A stretch of 31,419 nt of DNA from Fragilaria radians. Taxonomy: Eukaryota; Bacillariophyta; Fragilariophyceae; Fragilariales; Fragilariaceae. The position numbers were made by a program, and so were the translations under genes. Below are positions 1 through 9,658 of the stretch, in pieces. Under the pieces are notes generated by a model, which ran no database searches, was not told the DNA's origin, and saw only the letters and a program-made list of their open reading frames with translations. How positions within the stretch are numbered: position 1 is the stretch's first letter; each line of letters starts with the position of its first letter. The stretch lies in NCBI GenBank assembly GCA_900642245.1, contig CAAAJI010000108.1, positions 1-31,419 on the forward strand. Direction: 5' to 3'.

Positions 1-2302
1 CCAGCCGTTTTGTGTCAAGAATTCCTACGGGGGAAGGAATATGTCGTCGATCATGTCTCCAAGGATGGTATTCATAAAACCATGATGGTATGGGTGTATG
101 ACAAACGTCCTACAAATGGTAGTGCCTTTGTGTACTTTGGATGTGTCCCGGTGGATCCACAATCTCCAGAGGCCCGTATCGTCATCCCCTATGTCCGGGG
201 TGTTTTGGATGCACTCGGAGTTCAGCATGGTCCCTCACATGGAGAAGTCATGATGACACCCGAAGGTCCATGTCTTGTCGAAATGAATTGTCGGGCGCAT
301 GGAGGGGATGTAAGTTGAAATCATGAAAAATGTCATGACCAATTATGATGCTCTGTTTTGAGTCGACATGTAACTAACATTTTCCTTTTCTACATAGGGA
401 AATTGGAGACCTCTTTGCAAGGCTCTGACCGGAGGTTATTCTCAAGTAGAAGCTACAGTTGATGCCTTTTTGGAACCCAAAGACTTTGACAAGTTACCGG
501 ATAAGCCTCCTAGTCCATTCAAAGCAGCTGGACAAGAAGTCATCCTCGTGTCCCATTCCAAAGGTACTGTAGAAGCCACCCCAGGATTTGAAGTTGTCAA
601 GAATCTCCCATCTTTCTTGGTCTTGGAAAGTGGTGTGACCAAGGGTAGCGAAGTTGACTACACCGTTGATTTGGCAACCGGCATTGGTTCTATTATCCTG
701 ATGCATCCCGATCGCAGTACTCTGGAACGTGACATTGATTTCATTCGTCATATGGAAAAAATCAATGGTTTCTTCACGTACGAGACCAAGCTTGCCAATC
801 TCAAACGTCCGCGTGACACATATGGTCCTAATTTGGTTCGACACTTTTCGAATGATCGACTTGAATTCCGTGGTGGCTTGTCGATGATGCGACGTGCCAT
901 GACAACGACAGATGCTAGCAAAGAAATGGTCGTTCTCGTAGATCCCTATTCGACCGGATGTTGTGTAGCACAAGAAATTAAAAAGCGTGGTTATTCCATT
1001 ATGGCACTCTGGACGGTTGGATTTTCTCCCGAAATGAAAACTCACGTTCCACTAAGTTGTGAGGGACTTACCTACAATGTGGAATTGGATGAAGATCCAG
1101 CAGGATTAGATGTTACCATGGAACTTGTCTTGAAGGCAGCGGGGAGACTTCGTGTCGTCGCAGTCCTCGCTGGAGGTGAAGCCGGAGTCGATTTGGCCGA
1201 TGCTCTGTCCGAACGAATGAAGGTTCGATCCAATGGGACAGCCATTGCGAATCGTCGCGATAAGAAAGTTCAACAAGAACTCATCAAGGCAGCTGGCTAT
1301 CGATCCGTCCGACAGGCTGGATCCGACAAGTTTGAAGACGTGGAACAATTCCTACAAACAGAGTCATACCCAGTCGTGGTCAAACCCAACGAGTCTGCTG
1401 GTTCCGACGGTGTGAAGCTTTGTCATAACTTTGAAGAAGCCAAAGAACATTTCCATGTATTGATGCGATCTCAAATGGTGAATGGGGGGACTTGTCCATC
1501 GGTGTTGTGCCAAGAATTCCTCCGTGGGAAGGAATATGTTGTTGATCACGTATCACGTGATGGCATTCACAAAACGACCATGGTGTATGTATACGACAAA
1601 CGCCCAGTCAACGGTTCTCAATTTGTCTACTTTGGGTGTGTTCCCGTAGACCCGATGTCTCCGGAAGCTCGTATTGTTATTCCGTACGTACGGGGAGTTT
1701 TGGATGCCCTTGGAGTGTCAAATGGACCCTCCCATGGAGAAGTCATGATGACACCGGATGGTCCATGCCTCGTGGAGATGAATTGCCGTGCACACGGCGG
1801 GGATGGAAATTGGCGACCACTCTGTCGCGCATTGACAGGAGGATATTCTCAAGTAGAGGCTACTGTAGATGCTTACTTGGAAAAGAAGTCCTTCTTTGAT
1901 CTACCTGATAAGCCACCCAGCCCCTTCAAGGCTTCTGGTCAGGAAGTCATTCTCGTAAGTTATGGACGAGGAACTGTTAAGGCAACCCCCGGATTTGATT
2001 TAATTCAAAAATTGCCATCATTCGTGTACTTGGAATCGGGAGTGAAGATCGGAAGCAAGGTAGATTACACTGTGGATCTGTTTACCTGCATTGGCAGTGT
2101 GATCCTTGTGCACGAAGACAAGGATGTATTGGAAGCGGATGTCCATACCATCCGTCAATTGGAGGAAAACAACCAACTCTTTGAATTTGATCCTGAAATG
2201 CACCTTCTGAAGAAATTTAGTAACTTGTTCCTAAAGGATAATGAGAAAAAGGAAACACAGCATCGACGTCTGATTTCTTCGGATCGTCCCGATATGTACT
2301 GA
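1..2302 (+). CDS. Tandem ATP-grasp ligase-like protein, 5' partial
   Basis: The coding sequence is joined from <1-309 and 398-2302 across an 88-bp intron, giving 737 visible residues and no start codon. It contains the end of one ATP-grasp module and the whole of a second. Equivalent residues lie 469 codons apart, and the modules look about three quarters identical by eye. Module 2 (about 830-2302) has an N-terminal Rossmann-like stretch (VVLVDPYSTG, about 930), a glycine-rich nucleotide loop (VVKPNESAGSDG, Lys at 1382-1384), a QEFLRGKEY segment (about 1511) and the Mg-binding EMNCRAHGGDGNW (Glu 1775-1777, Asn 1781-1783). A C-terminal domain begins DLPDKPPSPFKA. ATP-grasp enzymes of this kind join a carboxylate to an amine through an acyl phosphate; L-amino-acid ligases and carnosine synthase are the nearest type I can name. 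The substrate is unknown. The family call is firm; the reaction is inference. More modules may lie upstream. Confidence 0.85.
310..397 (+). other. Intron in ATP-grasp module 1
   Basis: An 88-bp phase-0 intron with donor GTAAGT, a branch-point-like TAACTAAC at 371-378, a pyrimidine-rich tract and acceptor ACATAG. Splicing joins GGG-GAT to GGA-AAT-TGG, matching the uninterrupted sequence of module 2 at 1802-1813. Without splicing the frame ends within three codons of the donor. Confidence 0.92.
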
Positions 2303-3462
2303 TGAGAAAACTGTCCAATATATTAGACTAAACCTAAGTGATATCTAGAGATAGATAAGAATATATGAAATTATTTACGTAAACAAAAAGGATAAATGAA
2401 TTTATAAGTTGGTGCGTTTAGGGAATGTCTTCCAATTATGATTCCTCTCTTTGTGTTAGCACTCGAGAAATAAAAATAAGGAGGACTAACCTTCAGTCGC
2501 CATGATAGTGCAAAGAAAGAAGTAACAAAATCATACGTGTAATATCCTTCCTATTATTAGCACCCTTTGGTTGTTACGAAAATGATTGTCTTTCGTCAGA
2601 TTTGAGTTGATGTATCACTTTGGAAGAAAAATGTGGGAGAAGTTAAATTTCCATTCCTATAACTTGACTATCCAATGATTGAAAACGTGAAGAATGTGCA
2701 CTTTGCTTAGGTACAGTCCAACATTCTAGTAGAGCAATGCAGCGTTACACAGAAAAAGTAATCCAAGGAGCCGCGTCATTTTACGGGACAATCATAGGAT
2801 GGTAAATGCATTTTCTAACTTGCAATGTTAGTGCATTGGCTGAGAGGGAGGGTAAGCTAAATGACTTACTTCATCTAAAATATTGCAGAATATGACAAAT
2901 GCCTATTTTATTTGTGGATTTGGTGAATTCACTCCATCTGATTTCACTTCGATGTATCTAGCCCCAGACAGGCTTTAGTTATTAAAGTGAGTCATTAGAT
3001 CCTTTAAATGGGACTCATAAATCCATTTAACTTAATGAATTTTGTACTATGTTAGTGATAGGCATAAATTTTATGGTTCTTAATAGATATCTTTTGCAAC
3101 TTTCCTGGAATTACTCTGATTCCGAAGTTATTTAAACTATCTGATGGGTTTACATTCATTGCATGACCTGTTTATTTTGTCTGTTCACAACCATACTGGA
3201 GTTGTTTTGGCCAAGAATAGGACATGTTTTGCTCTTCATCTTCAATGGTCCTTACTTAACCAACAAGAAAAATTTACAATTATCGGTAGATTCTCTGTTG
3301 CAACCAGCTTTTTGAATCCCTCTTTACTTTTAGGTTTAGGGTGCTATCCATTTTCGGCACAGTACATGTCATGAATATTGAGAATAGGCAATATATAATG
3401 TGTTTAGAATAAAACATGTATCATGGTTATAAATCAAGATATCTTATTGTGTCATTGGTCTT
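2303..3462. other. Intergenic, no gene seen
   Basis: AT-rich DNA downstream of the ATP-grasp gene. A 76-codon open frame at 3144-3374 (+) has no recognisable family or domain and looks fortuitous. No transposon, RNA gene or repeat was recognised here. Confidence 0.5.
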
Positions 3463-3693
3463 TTACGAGGTTTTTATGCGTTCACTTTTGATGAAAGAAG
3501 GAAGATGAAATGGAGAATTAGATTCAACGACATTGACACCTACGTAATGAAGGCACGTTCTTTTTGTCAATAGGTAAGCCATTCCAATGGCTTGATCTGC
3601 AAGGATGACATCAGAAGCATAAAGATGTGGAGTACAGTAAACCTGTACCTCTGACATAACTTTATATTGAAGAATACAGGCTTTTGGCAACAT
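3463..3693 (-). CDS. Small ORF, unknown, doubtful
   Basis: A 76-codon open frame with an ATG at 3693. I recognise no family. The middle (DQAIGMAYLLTKR) is mildly protein-like, with no clear membrane segment or signal peptide. It is the longest frame in the gap before the TM9SF gene and runs divergently from it, starting 387 bp from that gene's ATG. It could be an exon of a minus-strand gene, but no convincing splice partner was seen. It could equally be chance. Confidence 0.15.
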   Translation of the reverse strand: MLPKACILQYKVMSEVQVYCTPHLYASDVILADQAIGMAYLLTKRTCLHYVGVNVVESNSPFHLPSFIKSERIKTS

Positions 3694-4080
3694 TTATCAT
3701 AATTTAGACTGAATCTCTGATTGATTCTGATTTTCCATTAGTTTTACGCGCCTTCTGCTTTCGTTGGAGGTGGTCTCTCACCACTCGCATCATTGGTGAT
3801 CGTCGTTTCGAGTGCGGAGTAACACAAAATCGAAACCGAGGATTAACGGCCTTTTCAAACCGAAAGGATACTTGCAATACTTGTCGAGTCCTCCAGTATG
3901 CGCGTCTCAGTGTTAGATCTTAAAGTCCTTAACGGATGACGGTATGGTCATTGATTTCGTGATTTTCCCTACAAAGTCTACATAGTTTTGATTTCAGCCA
4001 AAAGCCGCTGACCATCATCGCCTCTCTCTCTCATTTTCTAACTTTTGTTTGGACGCTTCAATCCCCTAGACTAACTCACC
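3694..4080 (+). promoter_or_regulatory. Upstream region of TM9SF gene
   Basis: A 387-bp non-coding stretch before the TM9SF start. It contains the inverted-repeat motif at 3799-3836 and, closer to the gene, pyrimidine-rich CTCTCTCTC at about 4022-4031 followed by TTTTCTAACTTTTG, which could surround a transcription start. No TATA box is obvious. The role is inferred from position only. Confidence 0.4.
3799..3836. repeat. Inverted-repeat motif, copy 1
   Basis: GTTTCGA (3805-3811) and TCGAAAC (3830-3836) form a perfect 7-bp inverted repeat around an 18-nt spacer. The block holds TCGAGTGCGGA (3808-3818) and ACAAAATC (3824-3831), both of which recur at 26353-26382. It sits about 250 bp upstream of the TM9SF ATG. 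It could be a regulatory site or a small repeat remnant; function unknown. Confidence 0.5.
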
Positions 4081-6039
4081 ATGCCTCTAACTTGGAAGCG
4101 CTTAGTCGCAATTTTGCCTGTGGCTCTGATTTTACAATCTGTTGCAGGTTTTTACATTCCGGGCGTTCAGCCACAGACCTTTCAGAAAGGTGATTCTGTT
4201 GCTTTGAAAGTGAATTCGATGACGTCTATTCATACTCAAGTTCCTAAGGATTACTATCGTCTTTCATTTTGTCGTCCTAAGGATGGTCCAACGATGGCAA
4301 GTGAAAACTTGGGAGAGTTTTTGACCGGAAACAAGATCCAAAGCTCGCCCTATGTCATCAACATGCTCGCCGAGGCGTACTGTACCAAACTTTGTCAGGT
4401 CAAGCTCTCGAAGCTCGAAGCTGCAAAGATGAAGTTGCATATTAAATATGGATACCATAACAACTGGATTATTGATAACTTACCATCCGCTGCAATTGGA
4501 ATGGCACCTAACGGCGAGAAAATGAAGCATTACGCTGGAGGGTTTCCCATCGGCTTTATCGCATCTGATACTCAAGAAGCTTACATCTATAACCACGTGA
4601 AGATTATTATTGATTATCATCAACGAGATCCTTCTGTAGAGGGATACAGAGTGGTTGGATTTACTGTGGAACCAATGTCTGTGAAGCACGAATTTCAAGG
4701 AGGATTCGAGTGGGATGGCAGCGAGTCTGAAGGATGGTCGAAGCAATTAAGCACCTGTTCTACATCATCTCATTTGGATCGCAGTTCCATTCGAGCATTT
4801 CAGAAGGTTGAAATCAATGAATCTATACTTTACACATATGATGTCACTTGGGTCCCTTCTGAAACAGTGTGGGCCTCACGATGGGATGTCTACCTCAATG
4901 AAGATCACTTGGTTCCAGCACAAGTGCATTGGTACTCAATTACTAACTCAATCTTAGTTGTATTGTTCTTATCACTCTTGGTCATCTCGATCTTGGTACG
5001 AAATTTAAAGCGTGATATTGCTGGTTACAATGCACTTGCTGCCTTGGCAGATGAAGAGAAGGATGAGGATATTGACGAAACTGGTTGGAAGTTAGTTCAT
5101 GCCGACGTGTTCCGTGCGCCAGATAGCTACCCTATTCTGTATGCAGTCTTCATTGGAACCGGTGTTCAAATTTTCTTTACAACACTCGGTGTCATTTGCT
5201 TGTCGGCTGTTGGTTTCCTCTCCCCAGCTCGTCGAGGATCGTTGATGATTGCTGTCTTGGTCTTTTATATGATTTGTGGGGTCATTGCAGGATACGTTTC
5301 CTCAATGCTATACAAGTCTTTCAGAGGAAGACAGTGGCAGCTGTGCACCATTCTAACCGCCACGCTCTACCCAGGAATTTGCTTCTGCATTTTCTTGTTC
5401 TTTAACATTTACTTATTCTTTCTTCATTCTTCAGCATCGGCACCTTTCATTGATGTCCTAATTGTACTGGCGATGTGGTGCTGTGTTGCCATTCCTTTAG
5501 TATTCTTGGGGGCTTACTTTGGTTACAAGAAGGAAACTATTGAATATCCGACTGTGACTTCGACCATTGCACGTGCAATTCCTCCTCCCCCGGCTCTCTT
5601 ACACCCCTATGTTGGAATGACCGTAACTGGAATTGTTCCGTTCGCCGCTGCATATGTGGAGTTCTTTTTCATCATGACTTCGATGTGGATGGACCAATTT
5701 TATTACGTCTTTGGTTTTACACTTATCGTTTTTCTTATCCTTTGCATTACTTGCGCCGAGGTTACTGTCCTTTTGGTCTACTACCAACTCTGTGCTGAAA
5801 ACCACAGATGGTGGTGGTTTTCTTTCTTCACTTCGGGAAGTGCCGCGTTTTACACCTTTGTATACTCGATATTTTGGTTCCGTACCTTGGAGGCCAGTAA
5901 AATGTTGATGACTTACCTCTTGTATTTTGGTTACATGTTCCTCTTTTGCTTCGCGATGCTCTTGGTAACAGGAACGGTTGGTGCGTTGACCTCGCTATGG
6001 TTCATCCGTAAGATTTTTGCCACCATCAAAGTTGATTAA
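4081..6039 (+). CDS. TM9SF / EMP70 nonaspanin
   Basis: An intronless 652-residue protein, the usual length for transmembrane-9 superfamily members. A signal peptide covers about residues 1-23 (VAGFYIPGVQP follows). A luminal domain of roughly 260 residues comes next, then a first membrane helix (about 281-305, ending LVRNLKRD). The hallmark GWKLVHADVFRAP at about 338-350 precedes a bundle of eight further hydrophobic helices. Near the end are HRWWWFSFFTSGS and the C-terminal tripeptide KVD, the KxD/E-type COPI-binding signal known to hold nonaspanins in the Golgi. Family members act in endomembrane sorting and in trafficking of membrane proteins with glycine-rich helices. The ATG at 4081 is the first in frame and directly precedes the signal peptide. 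Family assignment is near certain; the paralogue is not resolved. Confidence 0.96.
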   Translation: MPLTWKRLVAILPVALILQSVAGFYIPGVQPQTFQKGDSVALKVNSMTSIHTQVPKDYYRLSFCRPKDGPTMASENLGEFLTGNKIQSSPYVINMLAEAYCTKLCQVKLSKLEAAKMKLHIKYGYHNNWIIDNLPSAAIGMAPNGEKMKHYAGGFPIGFIASDTQEAYIYNHVKIIIDYHQRDPSVEGYRVVGFTVEPMSVKHEFQGGFEWDGSESEGWSKQLSTCSTSSHLDRSSIRAFQKVEINESILYTYDVTWVPSETVWASRWDVYLNEDHLVPAQVHWYSITNSILVVLFLSLLVISILVRNLKRDIAGYNALAALADEEKDEDIDETGWKLVHADVFRAPDSYPILYAVFIGTGVQIFFTTLGVICLSAVGFLSPARRGSLMIAVLVFYMICGVIAGYVSSMLYKSFRGRQWQLCTILTATLYPGICFCIFLFFNIYLFFLHSSASAPFIDVLIVLAMWCCVAIPLVFLGAYFGYKKETIEYPTVTSTIARAIPPPPALLHPYVGMTVTGIVPFAAAYVEFFFIMTSMWMDQFYYVFGFTLIVFLILCITCAEVTVLLVYYQLCAENHRWWWFSFFTSGSAAFYTFVYSIFWFRTLEASKMLMTYLLYFGYMFLFCFAMLLVTGTVGALTSLWFIRKIFATIKVD

Positions 6040-6772
6040 AGGGCGATTGAATGATGTACAAAAATCGTTGCGTGGAGAAATCTCGAGCATATCATGTGGT
6101 ACTGGGACGAGAAAAAGATGCAGAAAAGTGATAATCCTTTCATGAACACTTAGATAAATCTACATTTTATTAAATGATTCACTCACTTACTTCTTTTAAT
6201 TCCTAATGTCCATAGCGAACGTCTATGTTGATTCTATGACGGAGCTTAATATTGTCTTGCGTTCCCATTACTATCTTGGTGTCATTTGAAACTTGTTGGA
6301 ATGAAATTTCTAGGGATGTTCACATTAAATTTCATTCATGTGCTAAACTGTAAATCCCAGCATCGTCTGTATTACTTTCCTTTGAAAAAGAATTACAACT
6401 TCGAATCCTAACTTTACTTGGTAGCATTTCATTTCAACAAACTTACTTCCATGAATCCTTATTTCTGGCACAGTTACATGGGTGACGATAATCTAGGAAT
6501 AGTCTAAGTATAACATATTCTTAATCTTATTGCTGTGATTTATCTTCATTCAAAACCAAGACATTTTTCATCATCGCTCACCGTGGGCTGAAGGAAAGAA
6601 GGAAAGTACTACGGTTCATATTATCGTATTTTGAAACCTTAGTACTTCACGAACACAAATAAATGAGGCTACGGAAATGTAATCTTCTAACAAAATCTTT
6701 AATTTAACTATGTTCATTTACTTCTTCATCCACGATTTTTTCTCTATTTGATTTTTTTACCAACTTGATTCA
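6040..6772. other. Intergenic between convergent genes, no gene seen
   Basis: 733 bp of AT-rich DNA between the 3' ends of the TM9SF gene and the ankyrin gene, so it probably holds both 3' untranslated regions. No open frame, repeat or RNA gene was recognised. Confidence 0.5.
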
Positions 6773-7876
6773 CTACTTTTTTCTTCTTGCTTCCGACTGC
6801 GGCAATGATATATTCGAATCACACGGAATGTTTTCTTCATCATGCCGTGGCTTGGATTTACATTTCGAATGAAGATTCTTGTTTGATTTCCCATGCTGCT
6901 TTTGGGCTTTGTCTTTTACTTTTGGCCTATCGGTTGACTTTTCACTCTTCTTCGTTAAAGCTATATCCCCTTCATCGTTTTCTTGAATCAAGGATATTGG
7001 GATAAAGCCGCAACTATCTTCCACCTGTGAAGTCTCCGGGGATGCTTGCAATAGAATTTTCAGGACACCTGCATCAGCACCTGCCAAAACTGCATGATGG
7101 ATAGGCAATCGTCCAGCATAGTCAGGAATATGGCATACTTCTGGTGCAATCAAAAGAAACCGATGGAGTAAGGATAGAGGAGGTGACTGTGATTTCATCG
7201 AGTTATGTGAGAAGGAGGAGCACAACACATGTACGCTAGTCATGAGATTGCTTGGATTCTGTGCTAGGATACCTCGTCGAACAGTTTCTAATGGCTTCTC
7301 ACTGATCCAAGTTCGAATTTGTGTCCAATCTTTCCACAAACAAAGTTGATGCAACAAAAATATGGGATCCTCATCATCCATTAGATCACTAGGTTCAATC
7401 AGTCTGTGATCGTTTGGCTCCAAGTCCTTTGCATCGAAGTAAAACTCCCGCTTTGAAAACTTTGTTCTTACTCCTGGACCTTCAACATCGGAACAATATG
7501 ACGCAAGTGAATCTTTCGTGATTATGCTTCTCATTTCTAATCTTTCATCTGAAATTTCAGGCTTTGATCGACGCCTCGGAGATCTATTCGAGATATCTGC
7601 TGGAATGAACAACCTACTTTCCTTCCTATTGGAAATTAGGGATTTGGCATACCATGCTGCAGCTATAATTTCAGCCTTACTATGAGCTGACCAATCAAAG
7701 CTCAACTCAGAAGTTGATGATTCATCGCCCATGTAAGTTCGCATCGTTCGTTCCGATTCCTTTCGATATTCATCTTCTGTTCGACATATCTTCTTCTTGG
7801 CATTGGTTATCTCCCAACGCAATTGAGATACTTGGGTAGATATTGGTACATTTGATGGTATTGCTGAGCTTATCAT
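6773..7876 (-). CDS. Ankyrin-repeat protein with basic tail
   Basis: An intronless 367-residue frame. An in-frame stop lies two codons upstream of the ATG, fixing the start at 7876. Residues about 13-50 are charged and may be helical. The middle is low in recognisable motifs, with an RSPRRRSKP basic patch near residue 100. Residues about 205-310 resemble degenerate ankyrin repeats: one good repeat (AGRLPIHHAVLAGADAGVLK) and a partial one (DSCGFIPISLIQENDEGD). The last 50-60 residues are Lys/Arg-rich and end SEARRKK, suggesting nuclear localisation. Ankyrin repeats mediate protein binding; there is no catalytic domain, so the role is unknown. Similar few-repeat ankyrin proteins are common in diatoms. 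It converges with the TM9SF gene. Confidence 0.72.
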   Translation of the reverse strand: MISSAIPSNVPISTQVSQLRWEITNAKKKICRTEDEYRKESERTMRTYMGDESSTSELSFDWSAHSKAEIIAAAWYAKSLISNRKESRLFIPADISNRSPRRRSKPEISDERLEMRSIITKDSLASYCSDVEGPGVRTKFSKREFYFDAKDLEPNDHRLIEPSDLMDDEDPIFLLHQLCLWKDWTQIRTWISEKPLETVRRGILAQNPSNLMTSVHVLCSSFSHNSMKSQSPPLSLLHRFLLIAPEVCHIPDYAGRLPIHHAVLAGADAGVLKILLQASPETSQVEDSCGFIPISLIQENDEGDIALTKKSEKSTDRPKVKDKAQKQHGKSNKNLHSKCKSKPRHDEENIPCDSNISLPQSEARRKK

Positions 7877-8639
7877 GAATCAGTTTTGAGCGAAGGCTGC
7901 GGTAGATGTTGTAATCCACTCTGTACAAGACTCTAATGACTTCTCAAAAAATGATGGGACATCGATGATTATGGCGTTATGACCTTTTGGAGTCCCGGTT
8001 GGGAATCGAATTTTACGATCCAACAATACACGCATCTTGTTTCGTTTACATTGCTACGACAAAACAATAGTTCTCGTAAATCAAAATAGCTGCCGTTAAC
8101 ACTACTTCGGTCAAGGAATAAGTAACTTGAATCTTGATACATGGTGTCAAGGAATTCTAAGGAAAGAATTCTCGAGACGCATTCGTATAAGTTTTTATTT
8201 GCGACGCAATGGAATACCAGAGTTCGTATTGAGAACCTGAGACTTGGAATCATCAGCAATGATACAAATTTATTCTGGAAACTGGTAATTAGAATGTTGA
8301 TTTTAGAGCTATGGTTTCTGGCGCACTTGATAGATTTGTCAATCTCATTTCACACAGCTCATTGAATATTATATCAGAGAATTAATCTTGTTTTCAATTC
8401 TTCTCTGGAGTGCAAGAGACCATCAAAGCTATTTTATTTGATTCAAACTGTTATAGTTGTCCTGGGAATTATTATCCAGGATTTTCAATTTAGGTGCATT
8501 GCACTGGTGTCTAATGCATGTAGCATGCTATAGTAGAATCTGAGGTACCATTGATCAATGTTGTAAATTCAAGAAGAAATTAGAGAAAGAAGAACAAATA
8601 TTGATCAAGAGAATGAGGATATTTAAATTTTTCCAAAAA
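7877..8639. other. Intergenic, no supported gene
   Basis: This lies between the ankyrin gene start and the copia debris. A 96-codon open frame at 7969-8259 (minus) lacks an ATG start and resembles no family I know. It lies upstream of the ankyrin gene on the same strand but is separated from it by stops. The first few hundred bases probably contain the ankyrin promoter. Confidence 0.4.
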
Positions 8640-8661
8640 CGACCAATTTAAAAAAGAAATC

Positions 8662-8830
8662 TGGAGTTGACAGAGGAGCATCAAGTCACATGACCTTCAG
8701 TCTGACCCTTAAATTATGACCTATAAAAAAGATTGTTGGGAAGGAATCAACCATGAATGAAAGTATATTCATTTTTGACAATGTGACATATGTACCTGGT
8801 TTAAACCAAAATTTTAACAATCATGTAAAA
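8662..8830 (+). pseudogene. Copia protease remnant
   Basis: The frame around 8665 reads VDRGASSHMTF, corresponding to the aspartic-protease active-site region (D-T/S-G-A-S-x-H-M-T), with Arg in place of the Thr/Ser. About 110 bp on, another frame gives VTYVPGLNQNF, the usual later protease motif. The two lie in different frames, so the domain is dead. Confidence 0.65.
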
Positions 8831-8850
8831 TATTTGAGAAATCATTAGAA

Positions 8851-9150
8851 TGGGACAAATTAAAACATCTGACAGCAGGCAAGAGAACACGTACCCATGT
8901 AAGTTCAATCTGAAGAACAATGAAAAACATGCTTTGGAAGTTGTAACTAAGATAAAGAAAGGAAGTTTAAGTCAATTCAGAGGGTCAAGACCTCACCATT
9001 TGGATGGGACAAATTAAAACAACTAACAGCAGGCAAGAGATTAATTATCCATGTAAAGAAATCAAAGTGTCGGTATTTATTTGAAGACAAAAAAATGTAC
9101 AAACATGCTTGGAAATTTGCCTAAGTTAAAGAAATGAAGTTTCATGAGCA
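8851..9150 (+). repeat. Tandem duplication inside copia copy B
   Basis: Two consecutive units of about 150 bp start TGGGACAAATTAAAACA at 8851 and at 9005. The first 36 bases differ at only about three positions, and both units end near AACATGCTT...AAAG(A)AA(A/T)GAAGTTT. The second unit has a long open frame (WDKLKQLTAGKRLIIHVKKS) from the copia protease-integrase linker; the first is interrupted by stops. A local duplication after or during insertion is the simplest explanation. Confidence 0.7.
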
Positions 9151-9183
9151 ATGTCATTTCTAATTAAAGGCATAAAAGAAACT

Positions 9184-9470
9184 GTTATGTTCATAAGATT
9201 GGATAATGCGGCAGAGAGAATACCCCACTCAACATACCACAATTTAAAGGGCAAGCCAAGAGAAGTCTTGTTCCAGCAATACTGAACATAGCAATGTTGA
9301 GGGGAGTTATGCTGATTACATCAATCCTCAATGGTACTGGCTTCAATAAAGGATATCAGAGACTCAGGACAGACTATGCTACAACAGCTACAACTTTATC
9401 AAATCTGTCAAATCTTCTGATGATGAGCATGAGAAGCTTTATGAATAAGTCATTACACAAAGAACCTAAA
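9184..9470 (+). pseudogene. Copia integrase remnant
   Basis: FIRLDNAAE at about 9188-9216 matches the second catalytic-Asp region of copia integrase; compare FRLDDAGEN at about 20155 in copy A. A shifted frame then gives LNGTGFNKGYQRLRTDYATT and TLSNLLM, the later integrase region, followed by DDEHEKLYE-like residues in another frame. Several frameshifts and stops are present. Confidence 0.7.
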
Positions 9471-9658
9471 GGAAATTGGAGAAATGAGTATCAAGCAGAA
9501 AGAAGAAGTGATTTATAAAACTTGAAGGCAATGGTGATTTGAACTCATTCTTTGGCTATCCTGAAGAACATTGTTTCAAAACATTCCAATCTATGAAGGT
9601 TAGAACTAAGTAATCTGTTTATATCACAATACAAGCTGGCTTAGTAAAGCATATAGTT

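Noticed and set aside
494..1045. 183-codon minus-strand frame
   Set aside because: Antisense to the ATP-grasp coding sequence; the plus strand carries all conserved motifs.
1..2302. Module duplication as an assembly error
   Set aside because: The two modules differ by many substitutions and by an intron, so they are true diverged copies.
6061..6090. Third copy of the inverted-repeat motif (ATCGTTGCGTGGAGAAATCTCGAG)
   Set aside because: Only short pieces match, and the GCGGA and ACAAAATC blocks are absent.
6395..6415. CTTCGAATCCTAA resembling a tRNA T-loop (B box)
   Set aside because: No acceptor stem, A box or pairing partner lies at tRNA spacing on either side.
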